DNA of 64,000 nucleotides from Pseudomonas sp. 5P_3.1_Bac2 (GTDB lineage: Bacteria > Pseudomonadota > Gammaproteobacteria > Pseudomonadales > Pseudomonadaceae), in assembly GCF_025465995.1 (NCBI RefSeq), contig NZ_JANLNY010000006.1, forward strand, positions 682,001-746,000. Reading direction: 5' to 3'. Below, piece after piece: positions 56,861-64,000 of this stretch. The notes below the pieces were generated by a model. That model worked only from the letters and a program-made list of their open reading frames with translations. It ran no database searches and was not told the DNA's origin. Each line of letters begins with the position of its first letter. Positions within the stretch are counted from its first letter, which is position 1. The position numbers were made by a program, and so were the translations under genes.

Positions 56861-58750
56861 TTAAAGCTGCGTGGCGGGTTGGCAAACCGGACCCGGATTC
56901 CAGGGTTTGGCGCTAACTGGGGTGAGTTGTTGCTCAAGCTCAGCATTGCCGAGCACCTTGAGATACTCGACCAAGGCCCAACGCTCAGCGGGGGCTAAGG
57001 CGCGGCCAATCACGCCATTGCCGCGGCAGCCGGCGCGGAATTCATGGCCGAAATTGCTGTTGCCGGTTTGGCGGGTATCAAACAGAAAGCCGCCTTTAAA
57101 GGGCTGGCTGTGAAAGCCCACCTGCTTGGGATCAAACTCAAAGTCGCCGAGCCAAAACTGGCTTTGCCGCTCAGCGACCGGCGACAACAGTTGGAAGAGA
57201 GTCGGCACCGAGCCGTTATGCAAGAACGGCGGAGTCGCCCAAATGCCGTCCAGCGGGCGGGCCTTGTAGCCGCGAATCTCCTGCACCGCGATCGGCAGAT
57301 CGTAGCCATTCATTTGCCCTTGCTGAGCCGGGCTAATACCTGCATCCGCGTAAGCGCGCTTCTCCACGTAAGCGGTGATGTAAGCCAGGCCTTTGGCGCT
57401 GGAGATCGATCTGAGATCCAGGCTGTTGACGTCCGCATCCTTGAGCTGGACGTTCAACTGCTTAAGCTCATCGAGGTTCCAGCCCAGCTTGCTCAGATCA
57501 AAGCGATGGTCGGCGATGTTATCGGCAGCAGTCGAGTCAGTGCCGATCACGCTGGTGGGCACGATCTTCATCAGCCATTGCGGATCACGACCGCTGGCCG
57601 CGCTCTGCTGCGGATCAGCCACATGGGGCGCGTGGCAGTAAGCGCAGTTTTCCGTAAACAGGGCGCGGCCTTGGCTGGCCAGGGGCAGATCGATTGGCGC
57701 AAACAGCTGCTGCGGCCAGGTCGGCGGCTTGAGCTGTTGCAGGGTGTTTTCCAGCTTATGCAGCTCTTGCACGCGCACGCTGGAGGCGTAGCGGTCATCT
57801 TCGTTTACGGGCTTACCGTCATCTTCAAACAGGTGCACGGTGGCGCCCACACCCAACGCCTCGCCGATGTTACGGGCCATCGGCTGCATGGCCGAGCCGT
57901 TCCACTGTACCCAATCGAATTTCCAGATGTCCCACAGATGCGGGTAGCTCACCGGTGCGTTGGCGACATGGTAGTTACTGGGGTCGATACCATCACCAAA
58001 CACCGTGTTGGCGATGCGGCCAAAGGCATCGGTGCGGCCCAAGCCTTCCTGGGTGGGATAGAGGCCGCGCCACCAATCGTTGCGGGCGGTACCGAGTAGG
58101 CGCGAGAGCACGGCTTGGAAGTCGTTCCGCAGCTGTTTCTTTTGCTTCGCGCTGTAGTTCTCGCCGAGCACGCTATGGGCGAAGCGATTGAACTTAAGCG
58201 GGTTGACGTAGGTGAAGAGCATGCTCATGCCCAGCGCTTGGCCGAAGCTGCCGCCGCGCACAGTTGGCACCGTACTGGCTAAGGAGTGCATGGCCGCGCC
58301 ACCGTCGATACGCACGGCTTGGCCTTTATAGCGCAGCTCGCCGGTGTGGCAAGCGGCGCAGGTGATATCTAGATAGTGTTTGCCGCTTTCCGGGTCTTTG
58401 TGTTGGGAGAAGCCCAGCGGTAAGTTGCCGGGATTGAGCGCGCTGGCTTGTTGCTTGGGATCGACCAGAAAGCCAAAGCGCGCCAAGTATTCCGGGCGGG
58501 CGAATTTGTCTTGGCTGAAGGGCAATTCCAGGGCGGTGAACCAGTTATAGCGCAGGCCTTTTACTTGCACGCCTTGGGGCGTGTAGTAATAGGTTTGGCG
58601 CTGTTCGTCTGTCCACTGCTCAGGGTAATGGACTTGGCTGGGCGGCTGATACTCGGCCAGGTTTGGGTTGGCGACGTAGTACAGCAGCACGGCCAGAACA
58701 ATGAGAACGAGTACAAGGAGGGTTTTACAAACACGGCGGACGATGCCCAT
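56861..58750 (-). CDS. RoxA-like dihaem c-type cytochrome
   Basis: A 629-residue protein with an N-terminal anchor or signal (LLVLVLIVLAVLLYYV, about 11-26) and two c-type haem sites, CAACH (131-135) and CAYCH (369-373). The segment YTPQGVQVKGLRYNWFTALE (57-76) and APVSYPHLWDIWKFDW (265-280) recall RoxA rubber oxygenase and its dihaem peroxidase-like relatives. RoxA is a periplasmic dioxygenase of about 680 residues. True substrate unknown: a peroxidase, an alkene or lipid oxygenase are all possible. It is first in an operon with the catalase-fold gene. Confidence 0.8.
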   Translation of the reverse strand: MGIVRRVCKTLLVLVLIVLAVLLYYVANPNLAEYQPPSQVHYPEQWTDEQRQTYYYTPQGVQVKGLRYNWFTALELPFSQDKFARPEYLARFGFLVDPKQQASALNPGNLPLGFSQHKDPESGKHYLDITCAACHTGELRYKGQAVRIDGGAAMHSLASTVPTVRGGSFGQALGMSMLFTYVNPLKFNRFAHSVLGENYSAKQKKQLRNDFQAVLSRLLGTARNDWWRGLYPTQEGLGRTDAFGRIANTVFGDGIDPSNYHVANAPVSYPHLWDIWKFDWVQWNGSAMQPMARNIGEALGVGATVHLFEDDGKPVNEDDRYASSVRVQELHKLENTLQQLKPPTWPQQLFAPIDLPLASQGRALFTENCAYCHAPHVADPQQSAASGRDPQWLMKIVPTSVIGTDSTAADNIADHRFDLSKLGWNLDELKQLNVQLKDADVNSLDLRSISSAKGLAYITAYVEKRAYADAGISPAQQGQMNGYDLPIAVQEIRGYKARPLDGIWATPPFLHNGSVPTLFQLLSPVAERQSQFWLGDFEFDPKQVGFHSQPFKGGFLFDTRQTGNSNFGHEFRAGCRGNGVIGRALAPAERWALVEYLKVLGNAELEQQLTPVSAKPWNPGPVCQPATQL

Positions 58751-58901
58751 GGGTTGGTCCTGTTGGCGTTTTTATTATTCTTTCGCTTATGCCAACAACT
58801 GGTTTTAATGGCAAGTCGCTATTGCAGTGCCTGCTAGCCAGTACCGGTAGTTATAAAGTGTGTGTGATTTTTTTGTGCGGCACTTCGCGTTTTGCTCGTC
58901 G

Positions 58902-59450
58902 TTAGCCCTTAACGGCCAGCTCGCACGGCTCCGCCAGCCACTGCTCAACACAAGCCAGTGCCTGCTGGCTGCGCTGTGCCCAGTCGCCATTAATGCCAAT
59001 AAAATGCTGCTGATGGCGGATCAGCCAGCTTTGGCACTGCTGGTAAAAATCCCAACGCTGGGCCAGCTCCGGTTGACAGCGTTGCCCGTCATCCAGCCAA
59101 GGCACATCGCGCGGATCAAGCAGCAGGTGCAGGTGATAGTCGCGCGCCAAGAGCGCCGGCTCCATCCAGCTCGGGCAGGCGTTGAACAGAACCTGGCTCC
59201 AGAGGATGTTGCTTAACAGGTGGGTGTCGAGAATTAGCAGCTCGGGTCGCTGCGCGCGGGCCGCATCTTCCCAGGCCAGCTGACCGCGGGCGATGGCCTC
59301 GATATCGGCATAGCAGGTGTCGCGCTGTTCTTGCTCAATAAAGTGACGCACGTACTCGCCGACGATCAAACCGCCAAAGCGCGCTTGGAGCTGCTGGCTT
59401 AACCAGCTTTTACCGGTGGACTCTGGCCCGGTCAGCACCAGGACCTTCAT
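58902..59450 (-). CDS. Nicotinamide riboside kinase (NadR C-domain type)
   Basis: A 182-residue P-loop kinase resembling the C-terminal NRK domain of NadR: Walker A GPESTGKS (8-15), VGEYVRHFIE, and the nucleotide-binding ILDTHLLSNIL. Neither the nucleotidyltransferase nor the helix-turn-helix domains of E. coli NadR are present, so it is NRK only. It would phosphorylate imported nicotinamide riboside to NMN. Its ATG overlaps the pnuC stop (ATGA), so transport and kinase are translationally coupled. Confidence 0.85.
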   Translation of the reverse strand: MKVLVLTGPESTGKSWLSQQLQARFGGLIVGEYVRHFIEQEQRDTCYADIEAIARGQLAWEDAARAQRPELLILDTHLLSNILWSQVLFNACPSWMEPALLARDYHLHLLLDPRDVPWLDDGQRCQPELAQRWDFYQQCQSWLIRHQQHFIGINGDWAQRSQQALACVEQWLAEPCELAVKG

Positions 59451-60013
59451 GCCGGCACCAGCGCGCGGTCGCGTTGCCAGCTGCGCCAACCATGTATCGC
59501 TAATAAGGTGAACAGGCCATAGAGCGCGGCGGTTAAGTACAACTCTTGTTGCACGAACAGGGCGACAAAGAGGCTGTCGAGTACGATCCACAGCAGCCAG
59601 CACTGCACGCGTTTCTGCGCCATCCATACCTGCGCCACGAGGCTGAAGGCGCTTAAGCTGGCGTCCTGCCAAGGAGCGGCCGCATCGGTAAAGGTCGCCA
59701 TCAGATAACCGAGGATAAGCGCACCGAGTCCGCCGCAGAGGAGTCCCGCGCCAAGGCCGCTAAGGCTTAAGCGACTGACCACTACACCGGCTTGCTGGGC
59801 GCCGCCGCGAGTCCACTGCCACCAGCCATAGGCCTGCAGCAAGGCGTAAACGCCCTGCAACAACATGTTGGAATAGAGCTTGCCGTCAAAGAAGATCCAG
59901 CCGTACATGATTACCATGACTAAGCCGATGGGCCAGCACCATGGATTCTGCCTTACGGTTAGGTAAACCGAGATGACGCCGATGGCTGCTGCGATGATTT
60001 CTAGGGGAGACAT
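59447..60013 (-). CDS. pnuC: PnuC-family nicotinamide riboside transporter
   Basis: A 188-residue, seven-helix membrane transporter with the PnuC signatures NPWCWPIGLVMVIMYGWIFF, LQGVYALLQAYGWWQW and WIVLDSLFVALFV. Coupling to a riboside kinase supports nicotinamide riboside over thiamine (PnuT). Uptake works by facilitated diffusion, with phosphorylation trapping the substrate. No TPP-type riboswitch is visible in the short upstream region. The gene is divergent from the binding-protein gene. Confidence 0.9.
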   Translation of the reverse strand: MSPLEIIAAAIGVISVYLTVRQNPWCWPIGLVMVIMYGWIFFDGKLYSNMLLQGVYALLQAYGWWQWTRGGAQQAGVVVSRLSLSGLGAGLLCGGLGALILGYLMATFTDAAAPWQDASLSAFSLVAQVWMAQKRVQCWLLWIVLDSLFVALFVQQELYLTAALYGLFTLLAIHGWRSWQRDRALVPA

Positions 60014-60138
60014 AGGTAAAGCCTGATGGAGTTGTAAACAGTGTAAGGCTTAACGCTTATGCCCGGGAAATGCGCTTGCTGAGTGGCTTTATGCTATTGG
60101 AATGCCGATATACTGCGCGCCTACTTAGGAGAGTCCTT

Positions 60139-61251
60139 GTGCTTTGCTCCATTTCCAGACTGCTGATGGCAGCGATTTTTGCCTTGTGGGCGCAGATTAG
60201 TTTTGCTTCGCCCCAGAGTCATGTGGTCACGCCGAAGCCAGCCGCTAAGGTGGTATTCCTCAGTCCTGGGTACTCGGATGAGGAGTTCTGGCTCAGCTAT
60301 ATCGATTTTATGCAGGCCGCTGCTGATGATCTGGATATGCAGCTCGAGGTGGTCCACGGTGAGCGCAGCAGCGAGCTCCTGCTCAGTGAAGCGCGCAAAA
60401 TACTGACCTCTAAGGAACAGCCAGATTACCTGTTGTTCGTCAATGAACTGAGCGTGGCGCCGGAGCTTTTGCGTATTTATGCCGACAGCTCCATCAAGCT
60501 GTTCTCCTTGCACAGCACCCTCACCGATGATCAGCAAGATATTATTGGCGGCACCCGTGGCCGCTACAGCAATTGGATCGGCAGCTTAGTCGCCAATGAT
60601 GAGCAAGCCGGCTACATCGCAGCCAAGGCGCTGATCAGTGAGTTGCAGGGCCAGCCAGCCTCGTTGTTGGCATTTGCCGGGGTGCGTAATACGCCTAACT
60701 CCAGTTTGCGGGCTAAAGGCCTTAAGCGAGCTTTACACGAACACCCTGAGATCAAGTTGCAGCAGATGGTGTATGGCGAATGGAGCCGGCAGCGCGCCTA
60801 TGAACAGGCGAAGTTATTGCTGCCGCGCTATCCCAATGTGCGCTTGGTCTGGTCGGCCAATGATCAGATGGCCTTCGGGGTGATGGATGCGGCGCAAGAG
60901 CAGGGTAAGGTCCCAGGTAAGGACTTACTGCTGTCGGGCATCAATAACTCACAGGAAGTATTTCAGGCTCGTCTCGATGGACGCTTGAGTGTGCTGGTGG
61001 GCGGTCACTTCACCTTAGGTGGCTGGGCCATGGTGATGTTGCACGATTACCACAAAGGTAAGGATTTTGAACTGCGCGGCGGTAAGGATCGGCTCGACCC
61101 GCTATTTACTGTGCTCAACCCTGAGCAGGTGCGGCGCCTGCAACAGCGCTTAAATAGGCCGGGCTATGGCCTTGATTTTCGCCAGTTCAGCTCGGTCTAC
61201 CATGAAGACATGCAGAACTATAATTTCTCGCTGCAACCCTTGCTGGATTGA
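60139..61251 (+). CDS. Periplasmic sugar-type binding protein, orphan
   Basis: A 370-residue protein of periplasmic-binding fold type I. The signal peptide is MLCSISRLLMAAIFALWAQISFA, then AKVVFLSPGYSDEEFW. The core ends with VRLVWSANDQMAFGVMDAA and DLLLSGINNSQEVFQA, the fold's ligand-binding segments. No permease or ATPase gene is adjacent, so it may serve a sensor kinase or chemoreceptor, as LuxP-like proteins do. Start is GTG at 60139 with AGGAGAG five bases upstream. Ligand unknown. Confidence 0.8.
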   Translation: MLCSISRLLMAAIFALWAQISFASPQSHVVTPKPAAKVVFLSPGYSDEEFWLSYIDFMQAAADDLDMQLEVVHGERSSELLLSEARKILTSKEQPDYLLFVNELSVAPELLRIYADSSIKLFSLHSTLTDDQQDIIGGTRGRYSNWIGSLVANDEQAGYIAAKALISELQGQPASLLAFAGVRNTPNSSLRAKGLKRALHEHPEIKLQQMVYGEWSRQRAYEQAKLLLPRYPNVRLVWSANDQMAFGVMDAAQEQGKVPGKDLLLSGINNSQEVFQARLDGRLSVLVGGHFTLGGWAMVMLHDYHKGKDFELRGGKDRLDPLFTVLNPEQVRRLQQRLNRPGYGLDFRQFSSVYHEDMQNYNFSLQPLLD

Positions 61252-61252
61252 C

Positions 61253-61468
61253 TCAGACCCCAGCTAAGTGCAGCACGATTTGCACCACGGTAAAGATCAC
61301 TAAGACAAACACCGTGGTGAACAGCACGCCCAGAATAATAAAGTGGCTGGGCTTGCCCCGGGAAAAATCGCGCGCACGGTTTTTCCCGCTCTGCACGCCC
61401 AGGGCTGCGCTGAACACGCTTTGCAGCATTTCTTTGAGGGTTAAGGGCTTTTCGTCTTCGTCGTGCAT
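61253..61468 (-). CDS. DUF2970 small membrane protein
   Basis: A 71-residue protein with an N-terminal acidic segment (MHDEDEKPLTLKEMLQSVFSAALG) and one C-terminal helix (HFIILGVLFTTVFVLVIFTVVQIVL). The conserved core SVFSAALGVQSGKNRARDFSRG marks DUF2970, whose function is unknown. GGAGG is five bases before the ATG at 61468. Its stop is one base from the end of the convergent binding-protein gene. Confidence 0.85.
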   Translation of the reverse strand: MHDEDEKPLTLKEMLQSVFSAALGVQSGKNRARDFSRGKPSHFIILGVLFTTVFVLVIFTVVQIVLHLAGV

Positions 61469-61666
61469 AGCCACCTCCTGCTAACAGCGTAGCTGGATTG
61501 TCGACCTGTGCGCCGCGAATACGGCCCAGCACTGGACTATGGCTGGGTAGAAGGCACCGTGATCACGGCAAACCTTAGCCGGGCAGGGCAATAACCTGCC
61601 TAGGAATTAGGGCTCAGCTGATATACAGCAGTACTTGTACAGCCAGAGCCCTTAATGCAGCCGAAT

Positions 61667-61936
61667 TTACTCCGGCATGCTCCAAGCTTCCAGGGCAAAA
61701 CCTTGCTGGCTCAGTTGCTCACGGGACTGCTGGAGCAAGTCAGCCAGTTGCGCTGGATCGCTGTAGGTGCTGCACGACAGTTGGGTGCGGCCGAGCAGGC
61801 GGGTGCTGGTGCGATCAATCACGCTCAGGCTCAGGGTGCCGCTGCCATCTTGCGGCGTCCAGGCCACGCACTGGAACGGTTGGAAAGCACGATCAGCAAT
61901 TAACAGGGCTTCGTTAACGCGCAGGGGTGCGTTCAT
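61667..61936 (-). CDS. Small hypothetical protein
   Basis: An 89-residue soluble protein that I cannot assign. It begins MNAPLRVNEALLIADRAFQPF and has a mixed alpha/beta composition, with GTLSLSVIDRTSTRLLGRTQL in the middle and LLQQSREQLSQQGFALEAW at the end. GGAG is about eleven bases before the ATG at 61936. Codon use resembles neighbouring genes. It may be a Pseudomonas-conserved orphan. Confidence 0.6.
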   Translation of the reverse strand: MNAPLRVNEALLIADRAFQPFQCVAWTPQDGSGTLSLSVIDRTSTRLLGRTQLSCSTYSDPAQLADLLQQSREQLSQQGFALEAWSMPE

Positions 61937-62145
61937 GGGGTCATTTTCTCCGTAGTGATCCCAAATACACAAAGGCATGTGGCGCATCCAGCATGCCGGT
62001 CTTGAATGTTGATGATCTGAGCTGCCTACGAAGTCACAAGTCTGTTTAAGAAAACTGCAGAAATGTCGGAAAAGGCTAGCTTTTGTCCATTTACGACAGC
62101 ATAGACGCTTATTCCAAAATTGCAGGGTTAGCCGTATTTAGGGTT

Positions 62146-63225
62146 TTAGAGCGGCTGCAGATGCTGGCCGATGCGGTCTTTTTCCACCAGTTCAAGAAAC
62201 TCATCGCCTAGGCGCTGACTCTCGCTGATGGCCTGGCGCCAATACTGCTCGCGCTGGCTGTCGTTGCCGACAAAACGGTGGAAGTCCTTGCGATCCGGCA
62301 GCTTGCCGTAGGGCAGACGTGCCAGATATTCAGGAGCAGGCGCCAGCAGCACTACATTGCGCAGGCGTTGGCCATCGCCACGGCGCCATGGCGTGGATTT
62401 ATCGAACCAGCCAGGAATCACCTTATCGGTGAAGTGCGGGTAGAGCACGATGTCCTCGCCTTGATAGGGCAAGTCCAAGTGATAGTCGAGCAGGCCGCCG
62501 TCACGATAAGTACCCGGGCCTGCGCCAGGAATATCGCGCACGCCCTGCATGATCATGGGAATCGAGCCCGAGGCGAGCAGGGCATGGCGCAGGTTGTTGG
62601 GTGCGAGGGGTAAGCTGCGCGAGGGGAAGTCGGTTAACTCGGCCAGTGGCGGGGCTTGTCGCTGATCATGGAAGATCACCCGTTGAAAATGCTTGCCCAG
62701 GCGTTTGCGCCCTAGCCAGTTATTGCCAATCACCCCGGCTAAGCCAAGGCCGAGGCTGCCCTTATGGTCGTGGCTGAGTAAGCCGTGACTCTTTACCGTC
62801 AGGATGTTTAGGCGGTAGTGGGGATTGCTCAGCAGGCTATTGCCGTGCTCGCCCAGCAACTGATCGAGCATGCGCTCACAACTCTCTGACACCTGCTGCA
62901 TGCTCACGCCCTTGGCAAAGCGCTGCGCGGTGTACAACTGCGCCAAGCGGCGCAAACCCTCGGCTGCATCGGGCAGACAGGCGCTGGCAAAGCGCCAGGC
63001 ACCAATCGAGGCGCCGATCAACGCGCGCTGCCGTGGCGCACGCGGGAACCAGTCGGCGAACAGGGCTAAGTCCAAGCCCTGAATGCCTAAGGGTTTGGGG
63101 CCACCCGCCGCGCCGGGGATAATCCCCACGTCTTGCGGCTGCAAACCGTCGCGATGAATACGTTGAAGCGCGCTGTGGCCGGCTTTAATGGTCAGGGCAG
63201 GGGACTTGATGTGGATTGCACTCAT
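62146..63225 (-). CDS. Patatin-like phospholipase family protein
   Basis: A 359-residue serine hydrolase-like protein. The nucleophile elbow GASIG (Ser73, residues 71-75) follows a Gly-rich stretch GAAGGPKPLG at about 39-48, in place of the usual DGGGxRG oxyanion loop. The partner Asp is in TYRDGGLLDYH. The Ser/Asp dyad is therefore intact. No signal peptide is seen, so it is probably cytoplasmic. Substrate (phospholipid or polyhydroxyalkanoate) is unknown. GGAG lies seven bases before the ATG at 63225. Confidence 0.8.
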   Translation of the reverse strand: MSAIHIKSPALTIKAGHSALQRIHRDGLQPQDVGIIPGAAGGPKPLGIQGLDLALFADWFPRAPRQRALIGASIGAWRFASACLPDAAEGLRRLAQLYTAQRFAKGVSMQQVSESCERMLDQLLGEHGNSLLSNPHYRLNILTVKSHGLLSHDHKGSLGLGLAGVIGNNWLGRKRLGKHFQRVIFHDQRQAPPLAELTDFPSRSLPLAPNNLRHALLASGSIPMIMQGVRDIPGAGPGTYRDGGLLDYHLDLPYQGEDIVLYPHFTDKVIPGWFDKSTPWRRGDGQRLRNVVLLAPAPEYLARLPYGKLPDRKDFHRFVGNDSQREQYWRQAISESQRLGDEFLELVEKDRIGQHLQPL

Positions 63226-63392
63226 GCGGGGCTCCATCGGCGAGGCGCAGATTATAAAGCGCTACTGGCGCAGGCCAAGCCTGTGCCTGCAGTCCGGCGG
63301 CTGAAGTCGTGTGGCTGGCAAATTCAGCTTGAATTAAGTGTGACGACTTAGGCTTGTCTCTGTCGCTAGACCCCTTCACAAGGAGCTTGATC

Positions 63393-63701
63393 ATGAAAAT
63401 ATTGACTGCTGTGTCTGCCGCCGCTGCCATGAGCCTCATTGCTGGTTTGGCTCAAGCCCGCGATATTAGCCCTGATGAGGCGCAAAAACTGGTGCAAGCA
63501 GGTACCATCAAGTCGGTAGAGCAGCTCAATGCCGCGGCCCTCGCCAAGTACCCCGGCGCCCAGGTCGAAGACAGTGACCTGGAGCAAAAGCTCGGGCGCT
63601 ATGTCTACGAAGTTGAAGTGCGTGACGCCCAAGGTGTGCAGTGGGACTTGGACTTAGATGCCGCCACTGCTGAAATCATCAAAACCGAACGAGACGATTA
63701 A
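63393..63701 (+). CDS. PepSY domain protein
   Basis: A 102-residue exported protein with a signal peptide (MKILTAVSAAAAMSLIAGLAQA) and a PepSY domain (ISPDEAQKLVQAGTIKSVEQL, YVYEVEVRDAQGVQWDLDLDAATAEIIK). PepSY domains are small periplasmic modules, often inhibitors or metal/calcium-linked sensors. AAGGAG precedes the ATG. The stop overlaps the start of the following PepSY gene (TAATG). In P. aeruginosa similar genes sit beside a two-component system (the carRS type). Confidence 0.87.
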   Translation: MKILTAVSAAAAMSLIAGLAQARDISPDEAQKLVQAGTIKSVEQLNAAALAKYPGAQVEDSDLEQKLGRYVYEVEVRDAQGVQWDLDLDAATAEIIKTERDD

Positions 63702-64000
63702 TGACGGCAGTGTCCCTGCTTTCGCGCTGGTTGATCAGTGCCGTGTTGCTGGTAGTTAGCAGCAGTGGCAGCGCGCGCGATCTTAATCAGGATGAAGCGC
63801 TGAAACTGCGCCAAGAGGGGCGTATTTTGCCCCTCGAACAACTGCTGCAAACCGCCTTGCAACGCTATCCCGGCGCCGTATTGCTGGAGGCCGAATTAGA
63901 AGACGAAGATGGCCGGCTGGTTTATGAAGTGGAGCTGGTCACCAGCCAAGGCGTAGTGCGCGAGATCGAGCTGAATGCCGGCAGCGGTGAAGTGATCAAG
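63701..64000 (+). CDS. Second PepSY domain protein (3' end outside window)
   Basis: One hundred codons are present, reading MTAVSLLSRWLISAVLLVVS, a signal peptide, then RDLNQDEALKLRQEGRIL and LVYEVELVTSQGVVREIELN. It is a paralogue of the preceding protein; the shared pattern (QDEALKL / PDEAQKL, YEVEL / YEVEV) suggests tandem duplication. The ATG overlaps the upstream TAA by one base, so translation is coupled. The final residues are cut by the window end. Confidence 0.85.
   Translation, partial: MTAVSLLSRWLISAVLLVVSSSGSARDLNQDEALKLRQEGRILPLEQLLQTALQRYPGAVLLEAELEDEDGRLVYEVELVTSQGVVREIELNAGSGEVIK

Noticed and set aside
57044..58099. Plus-strand frame of about 350 codons opposite the RoxA-like gene
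   Set aside because: The minus strand has two CxxCH motifs and a signal anchor; the opposite frame has none.
60014..60138. TPP or other riboswitch before pnuC
   Set aside because: No thi-box-like sequence or suitable paired elements were found in the short divergent gap.
61557..61568. Palindrome CCGTGATCACGG between DUF2970 and the small hypothetical gene
   Set aside because: Short, isolated, and with no regulator or divergent promoter arrangement to give it meaning.
61609..61652. AGGGCTC / GAGCCCT inverted repeat
   Set aside because: A seven-base stem with a 30-base loop and no U-tract; it could occur by chance.

Overview
The window looks like chromosomal core DNA of a Pseudomonas-type gammaproteobacterium. 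It is fairly GC-rich except for one AT-rich gap at 46.9-47.5 kb. Gene neighbourhoods match ones I recall from Pseudomonas: fumC / DUF2059 / bolA / trhO / thiol-disulfide protein / ABC exporter / hpd / aroP, arfB / phhB / phhA / phhR, acs / aotJQMP / argR, and GntR / smc / zipA / ligA. I see no rRNA, tRNA, insertion sequence, phage or CRISPR array. Species-level assignment is not possible by eye. Gene names rest on recognisable motifs and remembered family features, not on a database search.

Layout. 0-5 kb: the 3' end of a TgpA-like transglutaminase gene, a CHAD protein, a thioesterase, a chemoreceptor with a good sigma-28 promoter, and tatD. 5-10.8 kb: an MltF-like lytic transglycosylase, DoxX, a small unknown gene, the two-domain polyphosphate:AMP phosphotransferase and a thiolase. 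10.8-18.5 kb: an NAD(P)H oxidoreductase coupled to fumC, DUF2804, DUF2059, BolA, TrhO, a CxxC thioredoxin-fold protein and an ABC exporter. 18.7-28.2 kb: aromatic amino-acid catabolism (hpd, aroP, phhA, phhB, phhR), interrupted by a MocR-type regulator, an isolated ccoG and arfB. Candidate PhhR boxes precede hpd and lie between phhA and phhR.

28.3-32.5 kb: a chemoreceptor whose whole sensor region appears cytoplasmic, then an overlapping DUF2157/DUF4824 membrane-protein pair. 32.8-39.2 kb: acs, with repeated promoter elements, then arginine/ornithine uptake genes and argR. 39.2-45.5 kb: a voltage-sensor potassium channel with a C-terminal zinc ribbon, glycerate kinase, moaA, a Tsx/OmpK porin and a divergent TetR/SDR pair resembling BdcR/BdcA. 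45.5-55.6 kb: guanine deaminase, a GntR regulator, smc, zipA, ligA and queD. 55.7-64 kb: a membrane-anchored catalase-fold protein downstream of a RoxA-like dihaem protein, pnuC with a nicotinamide riboside kinase, an orphan sugar-type binding protein, DUF2970, a patatin-like protein and two PepSY proteins, the last cut by the window end.

The least explained parts are the RoxA-like/catalase-like pair, the cytoplasmic-sensor chemoreceptor, the repeated elements upstream of acs, the hairpin ahead of arfB, and the AT-rich gap ahead of the GntR gene. None is clearly a wholly new system. The RoxA-like/catalase-like pair is the best candidate for undescribed biochemistry.
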